64,000 bases of DNA from Aurelia coerulea (lineage: Eukaryota > Cnidaria > Scyphozoa > Semaeostomeae > Ulmaridae), in the NCBI GenBank assembly GCA_039566865.1, contig CM076960.1:13864501-13928500 (forward strand). The letters run 5' to 3'. The stretch's first letter is position 1, and each line of letters begins with the position of its first letter. Both the position numbers and the translations under genes were made by a program. The notes below the pieces were generated by a model. The model saw only the letters and a program-made list of their open reading frames with translations. It was not told the DNA's origin and did not search any database. Of the stretch, positions 33,161 to 44,271 are shown piece by piece.

Positions 33161-33879
33161 CTCGCGAACGCGTGTGCGCATGTATTTTCTAGCCGACTCC
33201 CTGCCACGGTTGTTGTCTTGACGACGCAATCGAACACAGTGTGGACAAGGTCAGAGGTTAGAAAATGTTTTGCAGGATGTTTTTCGTGTTTCCTTCGATT
33301 TCATGGACACTCATAGTCACTTTGCAAGCGTTTGCCACCTTTTTTTAAGTTTTCCTTACAATTTTTGATGATTTATCCAGAGAGATTTTTGGGATTTTTC
33401 TGGGATTTCTAAGATTTTTTGAGATTTTTTAGGATTTTTCTAAGATTTCTAAGATTTTTGGAGATTTTCGCAAAATGTGGAAGATTTTAAAGATTTTTAG
33501 GATTTTTGAAGATTTTTTGAGATTTTTTTCGAAGGTGTACGAGATTTTTGGAGTGATCTGCCCCTCGGGTTAACTTAGATGAGAAAATTTTGTTTGGTAA
33601 CATCACTCATTTTTAAGGCCCAAAAATTAGAAAAATACCTGTAAGGAGTTTGTATGGGAATCGAGAATTCCACATTCTATTCTGGCCCATGATTTATTTG
33701 GCATTGAAATTTAAATTCAATTCAATAGTCAGTTTCAGAAATAGAATTTTGATTTCAATAGCATATAAAAATGAACCAATAGTGGGGGTCCTTATGACAT
33801 TGATCATGCAGATTGTGATGCCAGCATGAAGCTTCGTACGCCTACCCAGTTTAATGCGCTGAAAAATATAAGAATCAGA

Positions 33880-34740
33880 CCCCAACTCAAATCTGCCCCC
33901 AAATGCTATTTTTAGACTGGGGTACTTGGACCCAGTCCCTCTAGGGGGTAGTTATCATAACTCTACTGCAAGTGACGATACAGTCATGAAATTTGGTATA
34001 GGTATGTAGTTTGATGCACTGAATAAGATGAAAAAGAGACCCCTTCAAAAATTTGCCCCCAAATGCTATTTTTAGACTGGGGTACTTGGACCCAGTCCCT
34101 TTAGGGGGTAGTTATCAAAACTCTTCTGCAAGTGACGATACAGTCATGAGATTTGGTACAGGTATATAGTTTGATGCGCTGAACAAGATGAGAAAGAGAC
34201 CCCTTCGAAAATTTGCCCCCAAATGCTATTTTTAGACTGGGGTACTTGGACCCAGTCCCTCTAGGGGGTAGTTATCATATCTCCACTGCAAGTGACGATA
34301 CAGTCATGAAATTTGGTACAGATACGTAGTTTGATGCACTAAATAAGATGAAAAAGAGACCCCTTCGAAAATTTGCCCCCAAATGCTATTTTTAGACTGG
34401 GGTACTTGGGCCCAGTCCTCTAAGGGGCAGTTATCTTAACTCTAATGCAAGGACGATACAGTCATGAAATTTGGTACCGGTATGTAGTTTGATGCGCTGA
34501 ACAAGATGAAAAAGAGACCCCTTCGAAAATTTGCCCCCAAATGCTATTTTTAGACTGGGGTACTTGGGCCCAGTCCCTCTAAGCGATAGTTATCACAACT
34601 CTATTGCAAGTGACGATACAGTCATAAAATTTGGCACAGGTATGTAGTTTGATGCATTGAATAAGATGAAAAAGAAACCCTTTCGAAAGTGTGCGCCCAA
34701 ATGCTATTTTTAGACCAGGGCACTGAAACCCAGTCCCTAC
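33880..34740. repeat. Tandem array of a 160-bp repeat (left array)
   Basis: Unit starts marked by aaatgctatttttagactgg at 33901, 34061, 34221, 34381, 34539 and 34699, so period 160 bp (one 158). About 5.3 copies, high identity. It is followed by three degenerate taaggatataaggttca repeats (about 34800-34880). Confidence 0.95.
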
Positions 34741-34959
34741 CATCGATACTACTCTATGTAACTACACAGTTTATCAGGTTCCTGCATACTAATAATATCA
34801 GTAAGGATTACGTTCTTAAGGATACAAGGTTCACATTAAGGATATTAGGTTCATGACATTAAGGATATAAGGTTCAGGAGTCTAGGTTCAAACCTGTATG
34901 AAAGATACCCTTAATCGCTGCATTGTCTACTGCACTGGCAGAGTTATGTGCAATCTAGC

Positions 34960-35165
34960 TGATGCTGACGACATTTGCACCTCCCACTGCAATCTTAAAA
35001 ATGCAGCATTACTCTCAAATATTGAGACATAAATATTGTTTTTCTTTTTTTTCTTGAAAATTGTTGATTTTAAGGGCACCTCTGGAGGGACCATTTTGGA
35101 AACAGGCCGCACTAACGTTTTAATGCTATCCCTGCCATTTTAAATGGTGGTGTTTTTCGACTCAA
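34960..35165. repeat. Family G MITE fragment
   Basis: Shares ggaccattttggaaaca and taatgctatccctgc with 46370-46540/47739-47790 and (inverted) 44200-44270. It lies just left of the LINE. Confidence 0.6.
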
Positions 35166-35209
35166 TGTTTAACTTCTATATTTATATCATATTGTACACC
35201 TGCAATTAG

Positions 35210-37288
35210 ACTTATTTCATAACGGATTTTACTGAAAAAGCACAGTTATTCAATGACTATTTCATTCTCCAATGTACGACGATCGACACAGGCAGTGAAA
35301 TACCACATGATACTGCGGGAAGTTCTACTTTGATCAGTGATTTTGCCATCTCCGAGGAAAAAATTCTGAATATCATAAGATCGCTAAATCCTAATAAAGC
35401 TCATGGCTGGGATGAAATATCTGTACGAATGATAAAGTTAAGCGATGCTGCATTAATTATTCCACTAAAGATAATATTCACGAACTGTCTGAGGCGTGGT
35501 ATATTTCCCGCAATATGGAAACATGCAAATGTAGTACCAGTTCATAAGAAAAATGAGAAAAATGTGAAAGGAAACTATCGTCCGATTTCACTTCTCCCAA
35601 TTTTTGGGAAAATACTCGAAAAACTTATGTACGATTCTATATATTCACATCTTGTTTCTCATGAACTACTGAACCCAAATCAATCAGGTTTTCGTCCCGG
35701 TGACTCAACATTCAACCAACTCATTTCCATAACGCATACAATCTTTAAAGCGTTTGATTGTAATCCCTCTCTCGACGTTCGCTCAGTGTATCTTGATATT
35801 TCTAAAGCATTTGACAAGGTATGGCATGATGCTCTCATTTATAAGCTTAAAAGATGTGGCGTTTCAGGACAGCTTCTTTCTCTCATACAAAGTTTTCTTA
35901 AGGATCGAAAACAGCGAACTGTTTTGAACGGGCAGTGTTCTAATTGGGGAGATATTTTGGCAGGAGTGCCCCAGGGCTCTATACTAGGACCATTGTTTTT
36001 TCTTGTATATATCAACGATCTCGCTGTTGACTTGAAATGTAATTTCAAGCTTTTTGCCGATGATACATCCTTGTTTACAGTCGTTCAAGAACCTAATGCA
36101 GCTGCCGAGGACCTGAACCATGATCTTGAGTTGATTACCCTGTGGGCCCATGATTGGAGGATGTCTTTTAATCCAGATCCGCAAAAACAAGCCGTCGAAT
36201 TACTGCTTTCTAAGAAAAAACATGAAGTAGATCACCCTGTTATACTCTTTAATAACATACCCGTGAAGAAAGTAGATGAACATAAACACCTAGGTATTAT
36301 CTTGGACTCGAAGCTTTCTTTTTCAGCTCATATTAAAACTGCTATCTCTAAAACGAGAAAGGGCATTGGCTTGCTAAAATATCTCTCCAAATATTTGCCT
36401 AGACATACCCTAAACGAAATGTACAAGCTTTATGTGCGACCCCACTTAGACTATGGGGATGTTATTTATCATACCCCAGCAAAGGTATGTGAATTCAGCC
36501 AAAACATCATTTTGCCAAGTTTAATGGAAAAGCTTGAGGCTGTCCAGTATTCTGCTGCTCTAGCTGTAACAGGAACATGGAGGGGAACATCGCGTGAAAA
36601 ACTCTATGCAGAGCTTGGTTGGGAGTCACTAAGTTCCCGTAGGTGGAGTAGACGCATGACTTTGTTCTACAAGATAATGAATAATCTCACTCCCTTGTAT
36701 ACAAAGGAGCCGATTCCACCACCTCATCAGTCGCAATACTCTCTTCGCAATCAGGATGTTATTGGGCGATTAAGGGCAAGAACAGAAAAATATCAATCTA
36801 GTTTCTATCCTAACTGCATAACTGAATGGAATAAACTCGATCCTGAGATTAGGATTACACCGTCCATTGCTGCCTTTAAGTCAAAGCTTTTATCAATAAT
36901 TCGTCCCCCTGCAAAACCTGTCTTTGGGATTCATGACCCATTAGGTTTATCGTATCTTTCCCAAATAAGAGTCGGTCTCAGTAAATTAAATTTTCACAAA
37001 TTTAAGCACAACTTTAAGGACACCATAAACCCAATGTGCCCTACAAATGACGGTATTGAGGATACGGAGCACTTTTTGCTGCTTTGTCCTTCATTTAGCA
37101 TCCAACGACGAGATCTTCTCGCTGGCCTTTCAGTAGTATTACAACCATTTGTTCAAATCAACACCCTCTCGAACAACGTTCTGGTACAACTTTTATTGTA
37201 TGGTGATAAAGACCTTTCTAGTGACGTAAATAAACATGTTCTCGAACTGACTCTAAATTTCATTCACCAAACTGGTCGGTTTGACTAA
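35210..37288 (+). CDS. LINE ORF2: jockey/CR1-type reverse transcriptase, 5'-truncated
   Basis: The frame opens at 35210 after a stop and runs to 37288 (about 692 codons) without breaks; no true ATG is needed, since the element is 5'-truncated and lacks its endonuclease. RT landmarks: LNPNKAHGWDEIS, NYRPISLLPIFGKILEK, DISKAFDKVWHD, VPQGSILGPLFFLVYINDL and the catalytic FADDTSLF. C-terminal region: HLGIILDSKLSFSAHIK, LEAVQYSAALAVTGTWRG and the CPTNDGIEDTEHFLLLCPSF zinc-knuckle-like block. The intact frame implies a fairly young insertion. Related pieces at 20211-20457 and 24890-27610 show the family has several copies here. Confidence 0.9.
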   Translation, partial: TYFITDFTEKAQLFNDYFILQCTTIDTGSEIPHDTAGSSTLISDFAISEEKILNIIRSLNPNKAHGWDEISVRMIKLSDAALIIPLKIIFTNCLRRGIFPAIWKHANVVPVHKKNEKNVKGNYRPISLLPIFGKILEKLMYDSIYSHLVSHELLNPNQSGFRPGDSTFNQLISITHTIFKAFDCNPSLDVRSVYLDISKAFDKVWHDALIYKLKRCGVSGQLLSLIQSFLKDRKQRTVLNGQCSNWGDILAGVPQGSILGPLFFLVYINDLAVDLKCNFKLFADDTSLFTVVQEPNAAAEDLNHDLELITLWAHDWRMSFNPDPQKQAVELLLSKKKHEVDHPVILFNNIPVKKVDEHKHLGIILDSKLSFSAHIKTAISKTRKGIGLLKYLSKYLPRHTLNEMYKLYVRPHLDYGDVIYHTPAKVCEFSQNIILPSLMEKLEAVQYSAALAVTGTWRGTSREKLYAELGWESLSSRRWSRRMTLFYKIMNNLTPLYTKEPIPPPHQSQYSLRNQDVIGRLRARTEKYQSSFYPNCITEWNKLDPEIRITPSIAAFKSKLLSIIRPPAKPVFGIHDPLGLSYLSQIRVGLSKLNFHKFKHNFKDTINPMCPTNDGIEDTEHFLLLCPSFSIQRRDLLAGLSVVLQPFVQINTLSNNVLVQLLLYGDKDLSSDVNKHVLELTLNFIHQTGRFD

Positions 37289-37720
37289 GGAAATTCTAAA
37301 CCTTTGTTTTACACTTAATAATCACCAAGTCCCCTTACCTCTATTTCTTTTGCTTGTAAGTTTGTTTCACATTGGATGTTAGGCTCATTGGGCACAAATC
37401 CATCCAAATCTGATATCGAATCTCCAATTTCACCCATTTTGTAAAAAAGACCTGCTTGCCCAAAGTTAGCCCGACATGCAAAGTGAAACGAACCTTAGTA
37501 ATTATCAGTAAAAATCGTTTATGTGTATTTTTCGTAGCCGTATATTTAATTCTAGTTTAGTTACATGTTCTCTATGTTAATGGCTGCGGAGTTGTCACGG
37601 TCTCTTGCACTCCGTGGTATCGTCCTCGTAGTTTAGTAAAGTAGCTTGTACGTAGTGTCTTAAGTAGTTCGTTCTTGTAAAATTTTATATTGAATATAAA
37701 AAAAAAAAAAAAAAAAAATT
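37289..37720 (+). mobile_element. 3' UTR and poly-A tail of the LINE
   Basis: It ends cgttcttgtaaaattttata then ttgaatat and an A-run (37697-37718). The same 3' end appears at 20211-20457. A target duplication could not be identified because the left flank is unrelated repeat. Confidence 0.8.
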
Positions 37721-38498
37721 AGATTCTAAGATTTTTTCAAATTTTTCCATTTTCAATTTTTAGAGCTACAGGCGAGTTTCTTAAAATTTTCGTTTTCGAA
37801 AACACTGAAAATGATCAAAAAACGTTGATCAAATTTTCTAAAGACTCATCATGAATGGACAAAGAGAAAACGTTTTCAGCGTGATATGGGGATTTGGAAA
37901 TTGATCATTGTAAACTTCTGCACGAGTGTTATTTCAAAGATTCGCTTGTTGCGAAATTCTGTAGTAGTTACAATAAAGTGCCGCCCCAAAAGCAGTCACA
38001 AAATCAAAAATGTAACAAAACTCCATGCTTGCTGGCCCCATGACGCTTCCTCGCTTGTCTTTTAACCCCCTTGATACAGGAACACAGCCTGCAGCAAAGC
38101 ATAAATTCAATGACATTACAAATGAAAAGACATTTCTTTATATTCTTGAAAATATTATTACATTGCTCACAAGATAGTGCGAACTCTCGTACAGCAATTT
38201 ACAATTAGTCGATTTCTAAATCCCAAATCACCACGAAAAAATGTTCTCTTTGTCCATTCATGTCGATTCTTTAGAAAGCTTGATCGACGGTTTTTGATCG
38301 TTTTCAGTGTTTTCGAAAACAAAAATTTTAAGAAACTCGCTTGTAGCTCTAAAAACTGAAAACAGAAAAATTTGCAAAAAATCCTAGAATCTAATTCAGG
38401 CCTTCTGCTAAAGATCAAGTCATAAATCTTCAAAATCGGTCTTGTGTACGATTTATCGTGGCCTGCCAAACGTGCATAGTTTATTTTGGCGCACCTGG
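37721..38498. mobile_element. Mariner-like MITE, family C (copy 2, left end missing)
   Basis: It begins abruptly after the poly-A of the LINE within the left arm (attagattctaagattttt) and runs to the normal right end ggcgcacctgg followed by TA. The missing left 90 bp are not found at the 5' side of the LINE. Confidence 0.7.
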
Positions 38499-38859
38499 TA
38501 TTACATCTAGCTTCTAAGTTCTTGCCGAAATTTTACATATACATACAAAAGTTACATACATGCAAAGAAATGCAAATGTTTTGTTAATGTTTTGATTTGA
38601 CAGTTCTTGAATGTATACATTGATAAGCATGTAAAAGCCACTTGCATTGACTACATTTTTGCTTTGTACATTTACAAAATTTTTGTTTTGTACATTTTTA
38701 TTTTCTACTTTTCTCAGTGTGCTGAAAAGTCTGTCTGTTTTTGCGTCTGTTTCTCTCCTAGTAGCTCTTTTTCAGTATATACTACAGTACCAAGTTTTGT
38801 TTTGCATATAATCAACTAAATAAAAATCCTTTTTATATTTTTGCAGAATAATATTTTTC

Positions 38860-39890
38860 CACTTCTTACATAAAGAAAAAAGAAGTTTCGTTGGCGTCTG
38901 GACGTGATCTCTCATCGGCGTAGGGGGAGATAAAATTTGGGGGGGGGGGGCCGCCCTATAAAAAGTCCATTGTTTGAGAAAATGTTGCCCGACTTGAGGC
39001 GGATTTCTGCCCGATTATGGCTGATTTTTGCAAATTTTTCTGACGTTGGGGGGGCTGCAGCCCCCCCCTGTCCCCCTGTCTCCTACGCCTATGATCTCCG
39101 TACTGTCCATGAAATCCTGTTTCCTCTGCCAGCAAAACTTGACACTGTGTCATATCCACTAAAGGCAAACCAGAAACGTAATTCTTGGCAAACCTATTCA
39201 CCTAGGTTGGTAGCATACTCGTAAATCGGAAGCCAACGCTGGTGCTCACCAATGCTGAATTCCACCCACAGCCCTTCAATTTGCAAAGACTAAAATAATA
39301 AAAATCGCAAGTGCCACATCATCTGTATCTACCATTTTCACAACGATTTTTCGACGGCCAGAGTCTGCTGCATGCTTCACACGGACAAAGATTCTTGTTT
39401 CCGCTTCTTCGTGATAACACGGTGATAAGCGAATTGAATCGATGTCGGCGCTGCATAATGCTTTATTGAAAGATGTAGCAAGGATCATGCTATTTGGAGG
39501 GCAATGTGAAACAAGCTTGTCGGCTAGTAGACCAAATAGCTCCGTATTATTATCATCATCCCGAATGAATTGCTGCCACTTTCTCCATATTGGAGTTGTC
39601 TCTCTAACTGAAATCCTTCTACCTGAAGCTCTTTTTTCTCTCGTTCTCGCATCGCTGACTGCTGACATCGTTCAGGTGTACGTCAAAAACAATCGGCACA
39701 GCTCCCTTTGCTGAAAACTCTCGTAAATTGCAAAGGCTTCATTACAAAGCTGTCAAGAGGGAAATCAATCCCACATAAATTATCTAACAACCTCAACGGG
39801 AATTTGAGTGAGGACTGGACAACAAGAATAGAACTGGAGCTTTTGGGGGCCTTGCACGACCCCAGTCTAGAAATAGCATTTGGGGCCAAA
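38860..39890 (-). pseudogene. Degenerate repeat-borne gene with HEEAETR / VDTD motifs
   Basis: Reading on the minus strand across frameshifts: KFPLRLLDNLCGIDFPLD, GAVPIVFDVHLND, then TPIWRKWQQFIRDDDNNTEL, CYHEEAETRIF, VDTDDVALAI, LWVEFSIGEHQRWLPIYEYA and GYDTVSSFAGRGNRISW. This order (FDVY..D, HEEADTR, VDTDVVVLA, LWVAFGTG, GCDTVSSF.GRGK) matches a protein family that I remember as abundant in cnidarian genomes. The spaced acidic residues resemble PIN/FEN-type nucleases (inference). The 39276-39668 segment is the longest unbroken piece. Stops, a frameshift near 39700 and a MITE insertion show it is dead. Confidence 0.6.
38911..39090. mobile_element. Small MITE splitting the degenerate gene
   Basis: Ends ATCGGCGTAGGGGGAGA and TCTCCTACGCCTAT are inverted, with G-run/C-run inside. 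GATCTC flanks both sides (38905-38910, 39092-39097 approx.). Confidence 0.65.
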
Positions 39891-40870
39891 TTTTCGATAG
39901 GGGTCTCTTTCTCATCTTATTCGGCCCATCAAACTACATGCCTGTACGAAATTTGATGACCGTATCGTCACTTGCAGTAGAGTTATGATAACTGCCCCTT
40001 AGAGGACTGGGCCCAAGTACCCTGGTCTAAAAATAGCATTTGGGGGCAAATTTTCGAGGGGGTCTCTTTTTCATCTTATTCAGCGCATCAAACTACATAC
40101 CTGTACCAAATTTTATGACTGTATCGTTTGTTACAATAGAGTTATGATAACTGCCCCTTAGAGGATTGGGCCCAAGTACCCTGGTCTAAAAATAGCATTT
40201 GGGGGCAAATTTTCGAAGGGGTCTCTTTTTCATCTTATTCAGCGCATCAAACTACATACCTGTACCAAATTTCATGACTGTATTGTCACTTGCAGTAGAG
40301 TTATAATAACTGCCCCTTAGAGGACTGGGCCTAAGTGCCCCAGTCTAAAAATAGCATTTGGGGGCAAATTTTCGAAGGGTTCTCCTTTTCATCTTATTCA
40401 GTGCATCAAACTACATACCTATACCAAATTTCATGACTGTATCGTTTGTTACAATAGAGTTATGATAACTGCCCCTTAGAGGATTGGGCCCAAGTACCCT
40501 GGTCTAAAAATAGCATTTGGGGGCAAATTTTCGAAGGGGTCTCTTTTTCATCTTATTCAGCGCATCAAATTACATACCTGTACCAAATTTCATGACTGTA
40601 TTGTCACTTGCAGTAGAGTTATGATAACTGCCCCTTAGAGGACTGGGCCTAAGTGCCCCAGTCTAAAAATAGCATTTGGGGGCAAATTTTCGAAGGGGTC
40701 TCCTTTTCATCTTATTCAGTGCATCAAACTACATACCTATACCAAATTTCATGACTGTATCGTCACTTGCAATAGAGTTATGATAACTACCCCATACAGG
40801 GATTGGGTCCAAGTACCCCAGTCTAAAAATAGCATTTGGGGGCAGATTTGAGTTGGGGTCTGATTCTTAT
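39850..40870. repeat. Tandem array of the 160-bp repeat (right array, inverted)
   Basis: Unit marks aaatagcatttggggg at 39871, 40031, 40190, 40349, 40508, 40667 and 40827, period 159-160 bp. It is the reverse complement of the left array. Units from 40190 alternate between two variants (tgtattgtcacttgc versus tgtatcgtttgttac), giving a 318-bp higher-order period. Confidence 0.95.
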
Positions 40871-41274
40871 ATTTTTCAGCGTATCAAACTGGGTAGGTGT
40901 ACGAAGTTTCATGCTGGTATCACAATCTGCATGATTGAGACCGTCTGGTGACTTTAGGGCCTCCACTACAAATTGGTAGGTGGAATTCTCGGTTCCCATA
41001 CAAACACCTTACAGCCTTTTTCTAATTTCTATTGTCTTAAAGAATGAGTGATTTTACCAAACAAAATTTTCTCATCTTAGTTAATCTTTGTCTGATAGAT
41101 TAACATCTTAGTTTTGAATATCGGCCACATACTTTTTATTCCACAATCCGCCAAACGTGTTAACTTATTTCTGACTCATCTGGTACAGTACATGTTTAAC
41201 GGATATTTTTGTAGTTAAATTGTTTCTGTTGGTCATAACATTTCATAATTCATCAAATCTAACATATCTTTGGT

Positions 41275-41300
41275 TGATTGATTGATTGATTGATTGATTA
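41275..41300. repeat. (TTGA)n microsatellite
   Basis: Six tandem copies of TTGA/GATT immediately right of the composite. Confidence 0.9.
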
Positions 41301-41429
41301 AAAGGTTTGTTTGGCTGGATGACTGCAGAAGAATGTGGTTGTTGGCCATCCCTTACTCTCAGGAGACTTGGATTATATGGCCAGCCCCTTGGGTAAGTTG
41401 TCATCATTTTCAGTTTCAGTTTCATTGCC

Positions 41430-42440
41430 AAATACTGAGTGAATAAAATAAAGTTAACATGTTTGGCGTACTGTGGAATAAAAAGTATGTGGCCAATATT
41501 CAAAACTGAAATGTTAATCTATCAGTCAAAGGCTAACTTCGATAGGAAAACTTTGTTTGGCAGTATCACTCATTATTGAGACCCAGAAATTAGGAAAATG
41601 CTGGTAAGGGATTTGAAATGTAGTCTTCGTAAAGCAGTTAGGGTAATTGATTTTGCTAAATACCAAGTTCATAGTGAACCACTGTGTTCAAAAAATATAA
41701 TCTGCTTATTTTTGATAACAGGTATAAACTTGTAGTGGCTAAATTCATGTTTGATATTTATCATGAAAACAGTAGTGACATTTTCAATGACTTTTTTATC
41801 AAAACAAATTTATGTCATCATCACATGACAAGGCAATCTTCAAATGACAACATCTCTTTCCCCCTGGTATTCACAAATTATAAACAAAGGTCAATTATTT
41901 ATGAAGGAGTCAAAATCTGGAATTCTCAGTCATTGCGCATAAAAAAGTTACAAAATAAGCCATCCTTCACAAAAAAGCTGAAAAACTACTTTTAGAGTCG
42001 AATTGACTAATTTATTTTTCGAACTGTATTATACACATATATCATCATCATGTACCGCACTACCGCATTTTTAATATTGAACACTACTAATAATACTAAC
42101 CTACTAATATTTTCTTATTCTTATTCGTATTGTTACAGTTTCTAAGCCTTCTTTTCGTTTACAAAAAAAATTTACGCTTTCTACACGTCAAATCGGGCTT
42201 ATGGCCTAGATAGCTCCTTGTGAGTTCTCTCCATATGTCCGGCAGCAAATTTTATTGAACTGTATATCTATTGTATGTAATTTTTTATATGTATCTTAAT
42301 TAGCGGTTCTTTTATCTAATACAATATACTAAGTTTATTGCTGTGAATGAAAAGTTTCAATTTCAGTTTCAGTTTATGGGAGCGAGAATACCTCGCTCCC
42401 ATTTTCTGGAATAGAGCTTGAATTTAAATGGTAATTAAAG
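41430..42440. repeat. Foldback MITE, family F (copy 3), split by a LINE
   Basis: The left arm (tgtggaataaaaagtatgtg ... gctggtaagggattt) stops at 41615; the matching continuation atgggagcgagaat resumes at about 42376. The inserted material is a LINE fragment. Confidence 0.75.
41611..42375 (+). mobile_element. LINE fragment with C-terminal RT-ORF piece
   Basis: Two frames give SLRKAVRVIDFAKYQVHSEP and, from 41684 to the stop at 41995, NLLIFDNRYKLVVAKFMFDI ... EGVKIWNSQSLRIKKLQN, typical of the region after the RT in CR1/L2-type LINEs. The 3' end is a short (CAGTTT)n tandem run rather than poly-A, as in CR1/L2. Confidence 0.75.
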
Positions 42441-42548
42441 CCTCATAAGAATACACACTTGGGAACTATGATAATGTAAAAACGGTTGAGATGGCCAGGA
42501 CAACAGGGCATTCCCGAGACAATTCTTTTCAGCGAAGCTCATGAACAA

Positions 42549-42925
42549 GAAGCAGAATTTGGCGCCCATTACCATTTTAGGCCAGATCGAAGTGACTTGA
42601 CTTGACTACACAACATATGCTCACAACAAAAATGCCACGTCACTCACGTTTATTGAATTGCATTTATGCTGTTGCCGTCGTAAACCGTCGTAAGTGACGG
42701 GTCAGACATGGAAAGAAGCAACCATGGATGTAGCAAGTCTATCGCGAGCAGAGGGCATCTCCCACAAAATCAAACGAGGCAATAATACAGCTGTCCGGTT
42801 GTTCGTAGAGTAGAAACATTGCAACTTTGCAACAGTCGTTATTGGCAACAAGAACATGTTGATCAAAGAATCTCCTGAAAGTATGAATGCAGTAGACCTA
42901 CTACATTGGCCTATGATATGTTTCA
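42549..42925. repeat. Left arm of a 2.5-kb inverted repeat upstream of RP2
   Basis: Inverse of 44703-45118: agaatttggcgcccattacc on the left versus ggtaatgggcgccaaattct on the right; gcgagcagagggcatctccc versus gggagacgccctctgctcgc. About 85-90% similar by eye. The 74-aa ORF here is not a gene. Confidence 0.85.
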
Positions 42926-43179
42926 TTTCATCACAATGATTTCAATTTCATTCATTTAATCAAAGATGCATCTCTTGTCAATTATGCAGGTGACAATACT
43001 TTAACAAATTTTCCTTGTCCTAACAGTAGGTGTTTTGGAAAAGGAGGCCAGATTGCTCTATGATCCCTAGCCCAGCCAGAAAAATCCCACACCCTTCGTA
43101 CAAAAAGATCCAAAGGGTACCATAGCGCAAAGCATCATATTATCATATTATTATTTAAAGTTGATATGTACATAGTTAC

Positions 43180-43740
43180 TAAAAACTAATTTAAATCAAC
43201 TATTTACAATATAACAAAACTATTTACAAATTAAACATTTACATCTTTTGCCATCCCATTCTTTGATCCCCCTTTTAAAACTTCTCAAGTTATCAGCTCT
43301 CTTTAGTTCATCATCTAGAGTGTTCCACAGGAGACTACCTCTAAACGAAAGAGAATTTAGTCCATATCGATGTGACTGTGCTGATGGAAGCCTGCATAGC
43401 TCTTTGGTGCGGAGATTGTAAGGTATATCCTTTTTAACAAAGAACTCCCAAATATATGAAGGGTTAAGATGGTTCATGGTCTTATAAATTTCTATCATAA
43501 GACTTTGCAGATTCTTCTGGTGAACTGTAACGCTTTCAGCCCTCGCTAAAAGTTGGTCAAATGATGAGTCATAATCTCCGTACAAAACCCTTAAGGCACG
43601 TTTATTTGTCCTATTTATATCTTTATTAGCAGTTTTGCTACAAAATAGCCATATCAAGGGACAATATGAAAAGTTTGACATGACAATTGATGTTAGTAGC
43701 ATTTTAGCTTTCTCTTCATCGAGGAATGGTCTTATTCTTT
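43180..43740 (-). pseudogene. LINE fragment, RT C-terminal region
   Basis: The 160-aa frame reads SNFSYCPLIWLFCSK, INRTNKRALRVLYGDYDSSF, LQSLMIEIYKTMNHLNPSYI, YNLRTKEL and YGLNSLSFRGSLLWNTL. This is the standard post-RT segment of CR1/jockey LINEs. There is no RT core, so it is a 5'-truncated copy. It lies between the two inverted-repeat arms. Confidence 0.85.
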
Positions 43741-44271
43741 AGAAGCATTTCAGTTCAAGGGACATCCATCCAGTCAAAAGCTTCACCAAAGTTGCTTTGT
43801 GTAAATTTCAACTATAAACCAAACTTCGTGACATTCACAATGTGCAAAGCTTTCTTTCTTCGAATTTTTAAAAGTGTGCTTTAGTATGGTTTTCTCTTCA
43901 GCATGGACAAAATCGACAAAGTATGTATATGTATGTATGAATGGAAACTTGGTACTGTAGTATATACTAAATAATAGGTACTAGGAGAAAAACGGACGCA
44001 AAAAACAGAGAGATTTTTCAGCACACTCAGGCCTTTCAAACTTACGTTATCATCAGAGTGTGACTAACTGAATGGATGTACAGTATGTATCAATTTGCCA
44101 CAAGAATAATCAAAAGATTTACAATATTTTAAGAGCTAAAATTGGATACATAATTACAATTTTTATACAAATTAAATAAATACCTATAAAAGCACCCCAG
44201 GGGCAGGGATAGCATTAAAAGTTCGAAATGACCTTATTTCCGTAATGGTCTCCTCAGAGGTAGTTTCTTAA

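Larger units (their letters stand above)
30048..33567. mobile_element. 3.5-kb non-autonomous DNA transposon with 8-bp target duplication
   Basis: Ends CGAGGGGCAAATCACTCCAA and CGAGGGGCAGATCACTCCAA (inverse) extend about 30 bp to a GTACGAGATTTT-type word. GGTTAACT flanks both sides (30040-30047, 33568-33575), and removing the element restores the family F sequence exactly. Both subterminal zones (30080-30300, 33370-33545) are packed with GATTTTTGR words. The 8-bp duplication fits hAT or P. No transposase ORF is present. Confidence 0.85.
29943..41188. mobile_element. 11.2-kb foldback composite with family F arms and 160-bp tandem arrays
   Basis: The left arm begins tactgggtgagtccaaaaat, then tgtggaataaaaagtatgtg. 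The right arm ends with the inverse (cacatactttttattccaca ... gactcatctggta). Inside each arm lies an array of the same 160-bp repeat in opposite orientation (33880-34740; 39850-40870). Between the arrays are a LINE, family C and G MITEs, and a degenerate repeat-borne gene. A 3.5-kb element interrupts the left arm. The symmetry (arm-array-core-array-arm) argues for a single foldback-type element that grew. Confidence 0.7.

Noticed and set aside
33880..34740. Regular repeat array that could suggest CRISPR
   Set aside because: Units are 160 bp, contiguous and similar throughout, with no spacers, in an animal genome.
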